IMG/VR virus record: IMGVR_UViG_3300020470_002062
Coordinates: 1 to 33,999 of that record
Source: a virus
DNA: 33,999 nt
Strand: one strand, 5' to 3'
Within the stretch, counting starts at the first letter, position 1, and every line of letters begins with the position of its first letter. The notes under the pieces are model-generated. The model was not told the origin of the DNA. It saw only the letters and a list, made by a program, of their open reading frames with translations, and did not search any database. Made by a program: the position numbers and the translations under genes. Below, one piece after another: positions 23,321 to 30,943 of the stretch.

Positions 23321-23461
23321 ATGAGCACACTTCATCACGAGGCAATCATTGAGGGAATTTATGAAGACCTCGTAGAAGAACTCAGAACCGACTTGCTCTT
23401 TATGGCACAGGACCAAATCGACGCAATCGTTCAGGAACGCTTCGAGGATCTCTGCCAGTGA
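23321..23461 (+). CDS. Small acidic protein of unknown function
   Basis: 46 residues, helical and acidic: STLHHEAIIEGIYEDLVEEL then MAQDQIDAIVQERFEDL. CGAGG lies eight bases before the ATG. Stop overlaps the GTG start of the next gene (GTGA). Confidence 0.65.
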   Translation: MSTLHHEAIIEGIYEDLVEELRTDLLFMAQDQIDAIVQERFEDLCQ

Positions 23462-23637
23462 TCGAGACCTACGAGTTCAAATGTACTATCGAGGTAGGAC
23501 CAGAGGATGATGTCCAATGGTCACACCTGCCTGAAGAAATTCAGGCATACCTCGACAGTGCATACTATGAGAACCAATCCAAGGTTCGCAAGTGGACAGT
23601 CAACAAACTGCCACAACCAATGCCCACTCGCTACTAA
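23458..23637 (+). CDS. Small protein of unknown function (GTG start)
   Basis: 59 residues from the overlapping GTG: IETYEFKCTIEVGPEDDVQW, then a helix and VRKWTVNKLPQPMPTRY. The last part is encoded by the element of promoter E, so its sequence is shared between protein and control site. Not recognised. Confidence 0.6.
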   Translation: MIETYEFKCTIEVGPEDDVQWSHLPEEIQAYLDSAYYENQSKVRKWTVNKLPQPMPTRY

Positions 23638-23650
23638 AATCGTGTATATT
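23592..23650 (+). promoter_or_regulatory. Element-dependent promoter E for the 23677 operon
   Basis: Element CAGTCAACAAACTGCCACAA (CAGT at 23597) inside the 3' end of a gene and TATATT at 23645-23650: spacing 48 bp. No -35 hexamer. Confidence 0.6.
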
Positions 23651-23676
23651 AAGAGAGTCCAAAACAGGAGACCATC

Positions 23677-23799
23677 TTGAACGAATTTGACACCGACGCT
23701 CTCACCGATTTAATTGATGAGAGTCTAAGGGATGAAGAACTGGTCACCCTTGACTGTGATGACTCAGTAATTGAAGCACTGATGCAAGAGGTCTTATGA
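23677..23799 (+). CDS. Small acidic protein of unknown function (TTG start)
   Basis: 40 residues: NEFDTDALTDLIDESLRDEE, then CDDSVIEALMQEVL. The TTG start is supported by CAGGAG six bases upstream and by promoter E; no ATG fits. ATGA overlap with the next gene. Confidence 0.6.
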   Translation: MNEFDTDALTDLIDESLRDEELVTLDCDDSVIEALMQEVL

Positions 23800-23867
23800 T
23801 CAGACTTGCAAACCGACTTCTCAAACCATTCAACCGCAAACTCGTAATTTTCAAGACCTATGCCTGA
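23796..23867 (+). CDS. Tiny basic peptide
   Basis: 23 residues: IRLANRLLKPFNRKLVIFKT. An amphipathic basic helix. Supported mainly by exact coupling: it starts in the previous stop (ATGA) and ends eight bases into the next gene. Could be a coupling peptide only. Confidence 0.4.
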   Translation: MIRLANRLLKPFNRKLVIFKTYA

Positions 23868-24108
23868 AACTCTCACCCGTCCCCAGTCAACCGAAATGTA
23901 CAACGGTTGGACAAACTACGAAACCTGGAACGCTGCTCTTTGGATTCAAAACGACTCATCAAATTTTGAAGTCGCTTTTGGTTGCACCTCATATGCACAG
24001 TTCAAAGACAGAATCGGGGAACTAAGAACAGGGGACGGGGTAAGATGGGATGACCCAAAGATCGACACTGAAGAACTAGACGAGATGCTAGACGAATTCC
24101 ACGACTAG
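23860..24108 (+). CDS. Small phage protein with YNGWTNYETWN motif
   Basis: 82 residues. MYNGWTNYETWNAALWIQND (13-32) is a motif conserved in many phage and plasmid small proteins of unknown function. C-terminus acidic (DTEELDEMLDEFHD). Expressed from promoter E with two tiny upstream genes; the element of promoter F starts at its stop. Confidence 0.75.
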   Translation: MPETLTRPQSTEMYNGWTNYETWNAALWIQNDSSNFEVAFGCTSYAQFKDRIGELRTGDGVRWDDPKIDTEELDEMLDEFHD

Positions 24109-24166
24109 CAGACAGTCTACAAAGTGTCCACCATAGCCCCCACTCTCACGGGTGGGGGTTTATAAT
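24108..24166 (+). promoter_or_regulatory. Element-dependent promoter F for the 24173 operon
   Basis: Element CAGTCTACAAAGTGTCCAC (CAGT at 24113), TATAAT at 24161-24166: spacing 48 bp. A terminator hairpin fills the gap. The first 20 bases closely match promoter A. Confidence 0.65.
24137..24161 (+). terminator. Hairpin terminator with short T tail
   Basis: CCCCCAC / GTGGGGG, 7-bp GC-only-rich stem with loop TCTCACGG and three Ts running into TATAAT. Strong stem, weak T run. Confidence 0.65.
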
Positions 24167-24172
24167 TAAACT

Positions 24173-24361
24173 ATGTTCACCCAACACTCTATGATCTCAG
24201 GCAACGGTTATCTCTGCTCCCCTTCAATGGAGGATTTCTGCAAGCGGATGGTCCGCCAAGAAATCGAGCAAGAGCAAATCAGATCTGAAATCAGGCAAGG
24301 TCTCAGACCTGCACCATCTCACCAAGACTGGGGAGTTTGGAACATTTCAGACAGACACTAA
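24173..24361 (+). CDS. Small protein of unknown function, possibly leaderless
   Basis: 62 residues: FTQHSMISGNGYLCSPSMED, then a charged helix FCKRMVRQEIEQEQIRSEIR. The ATG is only seven bases after TATAAT, about where transcription should start, so the message may be leaderless; an internal ATG at 24191 is the alternative. Confidence 0.6.
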   Translation: MFTQHSMISGNGYLCSPSMEDFCKRMVRQEIEQEQIRSEIRQGLRPAPSHQDWGVWNISDRH

Positions 24362-24362
24362 A

Positions 24363-24497
24363 ATGCGAATCGCTCTTGCTTCTGTCGTTTTGGTTGTCGG
24401 GGTAATCCTCGGCAACTCCGTTATTTCCAATTTTCAGGAAATGCAAGAAACCAGAAACGACAAACTTTGCCAAATTGACCAATCCTTCTGCCAATGA
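24363..24497 (+). CDS. Small signal-anchor membrane protein
   Basis: 44 residues. One hydrophobic helix (IALASVVLVVGVILG) then a polar part with two Cys (KLCQIDQSFCQ) that would face the periplasm or lumen. Two bases after the previous stop; ATGA overlap with the next gene. Confidence 0.65.
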   Translation: MRIALASVVLVVGVILGNSVISNFQEMQETRNDKLCQIDQSFCQ

Positions 24498-24628
24498 ACA
24501 CCACGATCCGCTACTGGACCCCGTACACTCAGCAATGCAAGTACGCAAGTTTTCCAACTTACGAGCAAGCACTGAAAATGATTGAATTCTACCTCAGTTG
24601 TGGGGTACGGGCAGAGGTCAAGATCTAG
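24494..24628 (+). CDS. Small protein of unknown function
   Basis: 44 residues: NTTIRYWTPYTQQCKYASFP then EQALKMIEFYLSCGVRAEV. A compact alpha/beta pattern with two Cys. Last gene before a strong terminator. Confidence 0.6.
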   Translation: MNTTIRYWTPYTQQCKYASFPTYEQALKMIEFYLSCGVRAEVKI

Positions 24629-24636
24629 GACAGTGA

Positions 24637-24666
24637 CCCCTCGGACAGTTAACCGAGGGGTTTTTT
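24637..24666 (+). terminator. Rho-independent terminator (8-bp stem, T6)
   Basis: CCCCTCGG / CCGAGGGG with loop ACAGTTAA, followed by six Ts. Closes the small-gene module. Confidence 0.9.
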
Positions 24667-24770
24667 GTATGGAAATCGACGCAATGCAATCTATAACGAA
24701 CCAAACGAGAGAGAAAAAATATTTTGCGTGAAAAAAATCGTCTATATAGAAAATCGCCCTTAGAGTTTCT

Positions 24771-24986
24771 ATGGCTAAGAAAACTTATTGGACAATTGCA
24801 GCACAACACAAAGGTAGTGCATTATCGTCTGGTGTGATATACTGGAGACAAGATTCAGTCTGGACAAAAACGAAAGACGACGCTCATCATTTTCGCAGTG
24901 CAGCGACGGCGGAGAAAACTTTGCCAGATATCCAAAACCTTCAACCCGAAGCATATGTCCTCAAAGTCAACCCAAACGCCCTCTGA
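24771..24986 (+). CDS. Small protein of unknown function
   Basis: 71 residues: AKKTYWTIAAQHKGSALSSG, then DAHHFRSAATAEKTLPDIQN. Not recognised. Overlaps the start of the next gene and opens the second structural cluster; the 110 bases upstream are A-rich with no promoter I can defend. Confidence 0.6.
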   Translation: MAKKTYWTIAAQHKGSALSSGVIYWRQDSVWTKTKDDAHHFRSAATAEKTLPDIQNLQPEAYVLKVNPNAL

Positions 24987-25233
24987 TAATACCAAGTGGT
25001 ATGAAGAGGTAATCAACGAACTTCAACCGACACCTAATACAGAGTTAGAGAATCAAGTACAGGTTCTTATAAGGATGGTGGCGGAAATGGGAGAAAGGAT
25101 TAATAAACTTGAGAATATGAATCTGTATTATAAGAAGCCTGGTGGAAAAGAGCATATGAAACTGGCAGATTATCTCCATACTGTAGAGGAACGGTTAAAT
25201 AGTATAGAGATAAGGCAAGAACTTGACGTGTAA
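24955..25233 (+). CDS. Coiled-coil protein of unknown function
   Basis: 92 residues from ATG 24955; the frame stays open to an upstream ATG (24898) but that would overlap the previous gene by 89 bases. Contains a helix LENQVQVLIRMVAEMGERIN and LHTVEERLNSIEIRQEL. May be a small tail or baseplate-associated factor from context. Overlaps the TTG start of the next gene. Confidence 0.6.
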   Translation: MSSKSTQTPSDNTKWYEEVINELQPTPNTELENQVQVLIRMVAEMGERINKLENMNLYYKKPGGKEHMKLADYLHTVEERLNSIEIRQELDV

Positions 25234-27730
25234 TTGGCAAGCAGGTTTATCAATTAGTAGTCCATATGGGTCACCTTTTTCGTATGACGCTAGTGGATCG
25301 AATACTGCTGACAATGTATTAGGAAGTAATAACGACGAAATATATTTTGAGTATCTCTTTACATTAAACATTGTTACCTGTACCGATCAGGTAACTTGTC
25401 AGACTTATGCACCTGCAAGTATAAGGGTTACTGGAGAAGAGCAATATTTTACGTTATGGATATGCGATAGCACAACTAGTCGTATATCAGTGCGTAATGC
25501 ATCAGGGCATTTTAAAGTAGGTGAAACAATTACTGCAGCCAATGGTGCTACAGGTACAGTAAAGGAATGGCATAATTTTCGAGAGTCAAATGGGTTAGAC
25601 ATCATAGAACTGGATAATCCCTCTGGTAATTTTCCAGGAGAGACAGTAACTGGTTCAGAAACGAGCGCGACCGCCGATTGCGTGGCAGGGTGGTTCGATA
25701 CCCCTGGGAGTCAGATAGTAGGAGGTCAACCAGTAACCACAGAACCCGTAATAGCGTCGTTAAGTGGGTTTTATGCTTACCCTAAGAAAGTATCCTATAC
25801 GAAGTACCTAAAACCAAAATGTGATACCCTTGTAGACGTTTCTGGACCTGTAGGAGAATATGGGGATGCAGAGAAAGGGGTTAGAGATTCCTTTGGTACT
25901 AATTCTAATAACTGTGAGTTTAAATCTCTAGGACAAGAGACTATCGATGCCTATAAGGACGTTTGGGGTACAACCGAAACAGCAGTTAGTAGAGAATCAA
26001 CGTGGCCTGTTGCTGCTAATACAGGAATTTACATAAAACAACCTATACTGGGAGTTGACAGTGATGGTGTAGAGATCGAATTAAAAAATAAAAAGAACGA
26101 AAAATTAGAGAAACAACTAGGAAAAGCATTTGATGATTTCTTTGATCGTATATTAGGGTGTGATGATAGAAGATTTAACTCTCCTCAAGACTTCCAACAG
26201 CAATGGGAGCAAGTAACTGATCTAGTTGATACAAAATTCCAACGTGATACTATTATAGAGAATACAGTAGACGTTGGTACAGCAATAACAGATCTTCCTT
26301 TAGAGCCTGATGTGGGTGATCAGGCAGAAATGTACAGGGAGATGAGGACATACCACTGTCAAATGAAGAATGTAATTGATAATGCTATAGCAATAAGTGA
26401 ATTTACCTCAGAGGTAATGAACCAAAGTAAGACTATAGTGCCTAGTGATTGGTTTGTAGAGCAAATGCAGAAGTGGAGTACCCACGCTTTCCGTACTGTA
26501 CCCCCTGCTGGAGAGAAGTTGAAGTGGAATATCTTTGAATACATCCCTCATAGTAGAGGAACGCAGACATTTCCTTACACAATAACAGGTACTTGGTACT
26601 GTTCAGACATTGCAGGTACATATGTTGGGCAAGGTTCATCGTATACTTTCACTGTTCCCCTTGTATTAAACTCTAATTGGGACACTTATAGAGATTTACT
26701 AGCAGCAGCAGTGGATGCACAGGGTAATCCAGACGGTGATGTTAAGGTTGCACAGATAAAAGAGTTCATAAATCCGTCTGAAGTAGAGGTAAAGATCTTC
26801 GATTACGACGCAAAAGACTTTCCAAGCTTCGGTTACCTCGAATTAAACAACTATACTTACGTCGGAAGAGGTATTTCTGAGATAACAGTGCGCAATCCTG
26901 GGTTAGGTTATATGAATATGCCTACCGTTTCCTTCTCTGAACCTGATTTAGTGGGTGGAACACTCCCAACAGCGGAAGCAATTATCACTGGAGGGCGTAT
27001 ATACGGATATAAAATCCTCACAGAGGGTAGTGGATACGTACAAGCACCCATAATTACCGTCTCTGCACCCGATCCTGTGCTCACTGGTACGGGTAGTTTG
27101 CAATTAGGTAGTCCTTATGTACTCAATGTGACCTTTGCAGAGATAGAAAAGATCTTCTTAGGGGTAAAAGTGATCGATGATCCCGCTACAATGACGGAAA
27201 ATGAAGTTTTAAGGGTGATTCCTGGCGTACCTTTCGCTGCAACAGGCGATGGAACCACCTCATTACTCGTAAATAGCATACTCTTTACTGAAGAAGGGTT
27301 CGATTTAGACGATATTCAAGCAGATATGATCATTGAAGGCACTGATGACACCGCTTTAAGGGTAGTTGCAGTCGATATGCTCAATAATATCATCACTACT
27401 AACAATGCAGTGCCTGTTGGTAACTACTCATTGAACACAAAATTGGCAATTCAGCTGAATAATCCCGTTGATGTGACAGTTGGGAACGCAAATTTGGTAT
27501 TTACGGCACCTGAGACCGCTACTGCGACTGCTTATACCCGTATGTACCTCCAAGCAGAGTCAGGAAGCTCCTATGAATATGGTGGAACACGTGAAATTGC
27601 GCATTATGATGGTGTAACTATTGCAGAAGACGGAACAGTTACCCTAAATAATGTGTTAAGAGAGCGCAAACAGACGACTGCAGAGCAGCATTTGCGTGAT
27701 GACCATACTTTCTTACACATTTACGTATAA
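25223..27730 (+). CDS. Large virion structural protein (spike/baseplate region)
   Basis: 835 residues; the start is a TTG after AAGG, overlapping the previous stop. N-terminal beta-rich part with a GHFKVGETITAANGATGTV segment; middle helical part (about 280-440); C-terminal repeats of the type NPGLGYMNMPTVSF (about 557) and TEGSGYVQAPIITV (about 597), a GxGY...P.V pattern also seen in the protein at 30944. It directly precedes the PAAR tip gene (TAATG), so a spike or baseplate-hub role is likely. No enzyme motif. Confidence 0.75.
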   Translation: MTCNWQAGLSISSPYGSPFSYDASGSNTADNVLGSNNDEIYFEYLFTLNIVTCTDQVTCQTYAPASIRVTGEEQYFTLWICDSTTSRISVRNASGHFKVGETITAANGATGTVKEWHNFRESNGLDIIELDNPSGNFPGETVTGSETSATADCVAGWFDTPGSQIVGGQPVTTEPVIASLSGFYAYPKKVSYTKYLKPKCDTLVDVSGPVGEYGDAEKGVRDSFGTNSNNCEFKSLGQETIDAYKDVWGTTETAVSRESTWPVAANTGIYIKQPILGVDSDGVEIELKNKKNEKLEKQLGKAFDDFFDRILGCDDRRFNSPQDFQQQWEQVTDLVDTKFQRDTIIENTVDVGTAITDLPLEPDVGDQAEMYREMRTYHCQMKNVIDNAIAISEFTSEVMNQSKTIVPSDWFVEQMQKWSTHAFRTVPPAGEKLKWNIFEYIPHSRGTQTFPYTITGTWYCSDIAGTYVGQGSSYTFTVPLVLNSNWDTYRDLLAAAVDAQGNPDGDVKVAQIKEFINPSEVEVKIFDYDAKDFPSFGYLELNNYTYVGRGISEITVRNPGLGYMNMPTVSFSEPDLVGGTLPTAEAIITGGRIYGYKILTEGSGYVQAPIITVSAPDPVLTGTGSLQLGSPYVLNVTFAEIEKIFLGVKVIDDPATMTENEVLRVIPGVPFAATGDGTTSLLVNSILFTEEGFDLDDIQADMIIEGTDDTALRVVAVDMLNNIITTNNAVPVGNYSLNTKLAIQLNNPVDVTVGNANLVFTAPETATATAYTRMYLQAESGSSYEYGGTREIAHYDGVTIAEDGTVTLNNVLRERKQTTAEQHLRDDHTFLHIYV

Positions 27731-28272
27731 TGTCAGCATTTGGACTAACAACTGGAGTGTGTACTGGTCACGGATGCTGGCCACCTATGGGTTATGCACC
27801 CTCTCCAGTCACAAATGTGCAAGTTACGAAGCTTCCACCCCTTGTAAGTACTCAAATTCGTAATGTACACTGTAAACCGTGCGGTAAAAACCCTGCGTGT
27901 CACCCTGGAACTGTTTCTGTAGGGTGTGCAACGGTTATGTGCGGTGTAGCAGCACCTTCTACTCCAATGCCAGCACCTAAAACAGGTGATCCTGACACTG
28001 ATGCTACTCTAGCGAAGCTTGCACCCAAGTATTGTGCGTCTAGATTGCCTCCTGCGAAGATCGGAACTTCAATAAGTTGCGGATCAAAGGTTGCGGTAGG
28101 TGCCCCTAATGTGCTATTATGCTCTGGTGGGTCAGCAGCGAAGATGGCAGCGATTGCAGCAGCAATAGCCGCCCTTGGTGCTTTCCCTATCCTCTCAATT
28201 CCATCAATAGGAGGCGGAGGAGGACCAGGAAGTCAATCTCCTGGTGACAATTCTGTTACTGATTGTGATTAA
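27730..28272 (+). CDS. PAAR-type membrane-piercing spike tip protein
   Basis: 180 residues. The pattern is the PAAR fold: GHGCWPPMGYAPSPVTNVQV (14-33) with strand V..PL, CHPGTVSVGCATVMC, then PAKIGTSISCGSKVAVGAPN, with His/Cys positions suited to bind a metal at the tip. In T4 the matching role is gp5.4, sharpening the central spike. C-terminal Ala-rich helix and Gly-rich tail. Cys content is high. Adjacent to the spike-region protein. Confidence 0.85.
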   Translation: MSAFGLTTGVCTGHGCWPPMGYAPSPVTNVQVTKLPPLVSTQIRNVHCKPCGKNPACHPGTVSVGCATVMCGVAAPSTPMPAPKTGDPDTDATLAKLAPKYCASRLPPAKIGTSISCGSKVAVGAPNVLLCSGGSAAKMAAIAAAIAALGAFPILSIPSIGGGGGPGSQSPGDNSVTDCD

Positions 28273-28412
28273 TGGCACTTTATTCTAAAACAAGTCAAGA
28301 CAAACCCGAAGCTCCACCTAAAAAATCCCGTCAAGGGACTGGAAAGCATACTAAGTATGCAGCAACCTCTAGAAACCACGCCAGAAAGCGTTATCGTGGA
28401 CAGGGGAAGTGA
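28272..28412 (+). CDS. Small basic protein of unknown function
   Basis: 46 residues, mostly Lys/Arg/His/Gly: KKSRQGTGKHTKYAATSRNH then ARKRYRGQGK. Starts in the PAAR stop (TAATG) and overlaps the SET gene (GTGA). Likely binds nucleic acid or virion surface, or is a substrate of the SET enzyme downstream; both are inference. Confidence 0.65.
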   Translation: MALYSKTSQDKPEAPPKKSRQGTGKHTKYAATSRNHARKRYRGQGK

Positions 28413-28699
28413 GTTATCAAGCATTACACTCTTGGTTGAGGATTGATGATAGCCCTGTCGCAGGACAGGGACTATTTGCTGCTGAAGATATACCTTCAGA
28501 CTTTCCTTTAGGACTATCTCACCTTGTTGTAGAGGATGTAATCTACAGAACACCCTTAGGTGGGTTTATAAATCATTCTGATGACCCTAATTGCGAGAAG
28601 TGGAAGGAAGGTGATAAGTACTTTGTGAAGACAATTAAGCATATTCACAAAGGTGATGAGCTGTTTTTGAAATATACCTTTTACGAAGTCGCTAAATAA
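28409..28699 (+). CDS. SET-domain protein (putative lysine methyltransferase)
   Basis: 96 residues, GTG start overlapping the basic gene. The compact SET core is clear: AGQGLFAAEDI (18-28), GGFINHSDDPNC (51-62), the NHS..PNC S-adenosylmethionine motif, then KGDELFLKYTFY (81-92), the GEEL/Y motif. SET enzymes methylate lysines on proteins; the target is unknown. Much shorter than eukaryotic members, as other viral SET proteins. Between spike and baseplate genes, which suggests a virion or host target. Confidence 0.85.
   Translation: MSYQALHSWLRIDDSPVAGQGLFAAEDIPSDFPLGLSHLVVEDVIYRTPLGGFINHSDDPNCEKWKEGDKYFVKTIKHIHKGDELFLKYTFYEVAK
28692..28698 (+). promoter_or_regulatory. T4-like late promoter motif CTAAATA
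   Basis: CTAAATA at the stop of the SET gene, 30 bases before the gp25 start. Same motif and spacing as at 4672, before late structural genes. Confidence 0.6.
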
Positions 28700-28727
28700 A
28701 GTCACGAACTAGTGATTTCGTGCATAA

Positions 28728-29126
28728 ATGCCCAAGGCAGTCGATTTTAAGGACGTATCCATATCATTGGGTATGAATCCTGTAACTGAAGACATACTCG
28801 TCACCACTGATGAAGCAGCGGTGAAGAGATCCTTGTATAATATAATAATGACCCGTAAGGGTGAACGATTCTTTAAACCAGATCTGGGATCTAATATCGC
28901 AGATCTTCTTTTTGAACCATTAGATTCTGCAACTGCTTCATTGCTGCAGGAAGAAATTGAATATGTTATCGTAAAGTATGAACCTCGGATTAAACTAATT
29001 CGAGCAGATGTTGAGGCTAACTATGATAATAATGGTTTTGATGCTGCTATATCATTTGAGATAGTCGGAGTTGAATCCGATGTCCAAGTTCGTGAAGTTG
29101 AATTCTTCTTAGAACGAACACGCTGA
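28728..29126 (+). CDS. 25: Baseplate wedge subunit, gp25 family
   Basis: 132 residues, full length for the gp25/lysozyme-like wedge family. RSLYNIIMTRKGERFFKPDL through NIADLLFEP is the family signature, followed by the helix and beta segment EEIEYVIVKYEPRIKLIRAD. In T4, gp25 joins gp6 and gp53 in the wedge and nucleates sheath. It is followed by gp6 with a one-base overlap, the T4-like order. A late box precedes it. Confidence 0.93.
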   Translation: MPKAVDFKDVSISLGMNPVTEDILVTTDEAAVKRSLYNIIMTRKGERFFKPDLGSNIADLLFEPLDSATASLLQEEIEYVIVKYEPRIKLIRADVEANYDNNGFDAAISFEIVGVESDVQVREVEFFLERTR

Positions 29127-30940
29127 TGTCCTACGTACAAGTTGCTGATTTAGATTTTAATCAGATCAAAACATCACTCAAGGAGTATCTTCGCTCTAAT
29201 AGCGATTTTACTGATTACGACTTTGAGGGTTCGACTCTTAGTACCCTGTTAGACGTACTCGCCTATAACACTTACTATACAGCGTTTAACGCTAATATGG
29301 TAGTTAATGAGGCATTCCTTGAATCTGCGACTTTGAGGGACAATGTGGTGTCTCTGGCTAAGCAAATAGGTTATCTTCCTAAGTCTGCTGTAGCACCAAC
29401 CGCTGTTCTTAACATTAGTGCTGATTTTAGTACAGAAAACAATATACCTTCGATCATAAAACTTCCTAGAGGGTCACAATTCCTTACTAGGATCAATGGA
29501 ACCACTTATTCTTTCCTTACAGACAAAGATCACGTCGTTGGACTTAATTCTCAGGACATTGCTGTATTTGAGAACATAGAAGTTAGGGAAGGAAACTACG
29601 TTTTAGAGACTTTCACCTTTAATGCAGGTGTAAATCAAAGATTTATTTTACAAAACTCAAATATAGACACTACTACATTAAAAGTAGTGGTTAGACCTAC
29701 TGTAGATTCTACTTCGTCAGTAGAATATCGCTTGGCAGAGAGTATAATCGGTTTTGATGGTACATCACCCGTATACTTCCTACAAGAAGGCGAAGATGAA
29801 CGCTACGAAATCATTTTTGGAGATGGAATATTAGGTAAGAAGTTAGAAACTAACAATTATGTTGAGATTACCTATATTACTACCAATGGAGCTGCAGCAA
29901 ATGCTGCTAAAGTCTTCTCATATGGTGCTGTATTAGAAGATTCTACTGGTGGTAATGATTATGCTCCTAGTGTAACTATTACGACTGTTACAGCAGCAAA
30001 TGGAGGTGAACGACTTGAAACAATTGATTCAATTAAGCGAAACGCTCCACTCTTTTTCAATGCACAGAATAGAGCAGTTACCGCAGATGACTACGAATCC
30101 ATTATCCGTCGTATTTACCCTGCGGTTGCTGACATTGTGTGTTTCGGTGGAGAAGACGCTAGCCCACCTGAGTATGGTAAGGTCAAGATCGTTATAAAAC
30201 CTCAATATGCGAGTGCTTTATCACAATATACAAAAAATCTGATTTCTACAGATCTTAAGAAGTACGCTGTAGTCTCAGTTACACCAGAAATTGTCGATCC
30301 TTCAATAATATACGTTGAATTGAACTCAAACGTGTATTATAACAAGTCGTTAACGACTTTAAACCAGTCTGAGATAAAAGCAGCAGTAATTTCTGCTCTC
30401 GATGGGTATAGAGCAACCTCAGACTTAGAGAAGTTCAATGGTAGATTCAAGTACAGTCGTATTGTTGGTATTATCGATGCTACTGATCCTGCGATTACCT
30501 CTAACGAGACAGATATTAAGCTACGTAAGGATTTCATACCAGTATTGAACACGATTACTGAATATGAGATTTGTTATCAGAATGTTGTAAAGAGTGGATG
30601 CTCTAATCCCTCTGTACAAAGCAGTGGATTTGTTGTAGCAGACTATCCTAGTGATGTTGTTTACCTTGCCGACGATCAACAGGGTTCTATTTACCTTTAT
30701 AAGATCGATCCTACGACACAAGACCGATTTGTCCTAAATGCGCAACAGGGAACAATCGACTATGCCAAAGGAGAAGTAATGTTGAATCGGTTAAATATAA
30801 TCAAAGGAAGTTATAGTGATGAGAGGATAGAACTTCGTGTTCTTCCAACCAACAAAGACATATATGCTTATCGTGAAGCATATTTAAGTATGGATCTACA
30901 AAGTAGTGTATTCCTTATTACTCAAGAAGCGTTAATCTAG
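29126..30940 (+). CDS. 6: Baseplate wedge subunit, gp6 family
   Basis: 604 residues (T4 gp6 660). Starts YVQVADLDFNQIKTSLKEYL, with STLSTLLDVLAYNTYYTAFN and MVVNEAFLESATLRDNV, and QIGYLPKSAVAPTAVL, all in the gp6/gpJ family. Central PLFFNAQNRAVTADDYESII (~ 315) is the conserved J-like core. It forms the dimeric ring of the baseplate periphery. Late cluster with gp25. Confidence 0.93.
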   Translation: MSYVQVADLDFNQIKTSLKEYLRSNSDFTDYDFEGSTLSTLLDVLAYNTYYTAFNANMVVNEAFLESATLRDNVVSLAKQIGYLPKSAVAPTAVLNISADFSTENNIPSIIKLPRGSQFLTRINGTTYSFLTDKDHVVGLNSQDIAVFENIEVREGNYVLETFTFNAGVNQRFILQNSNIDTTTLKVVVRPTVDSTSSVEYRLAESIIGFDGTSPVYFLQEGEDERYEIIFGDGILGKKLETNNYVEITYITTNGAAANAAKVFSYGAVLEDSTGGNDYAPSVTITTVTAANGGERLETIDSIKRNAPLFFNAQNRAVTADDYESIIRRIYPAVADIVCFGGEDASPPEYGKVKIVIKPQYASALSQYTKNLISTDLKKYAVVSVTPEIVDPSIIYVELNSNVYYNKSLTTLNQSEIKAAVISALDGYRATSDLEKFNGRFKYSRIVGIIDATDPAITSNETDIKLRKDFIPVLNTITEYEICYQNVVKSGCSNPSVQSSGFVVADYPSDVVYLADDQQGSIYLYKIDPTTQDRFVLNAQQGTIDYAKGEVMLNRLNIIKGSYSDERIELRVLPTNKDIYAYREAYLSMDLQSSVFLITQEALI

Positions 30941-30943
30941 TAA

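Noticed and set aside
24626-24697. Two GGACAGT sites before a TATAAC
   Set aside because: The second site is the loop and arm of a terminator, lacks the ACAAASTG half, and the spacing is 46 bp to TATAAC. Not included in the promoter set.
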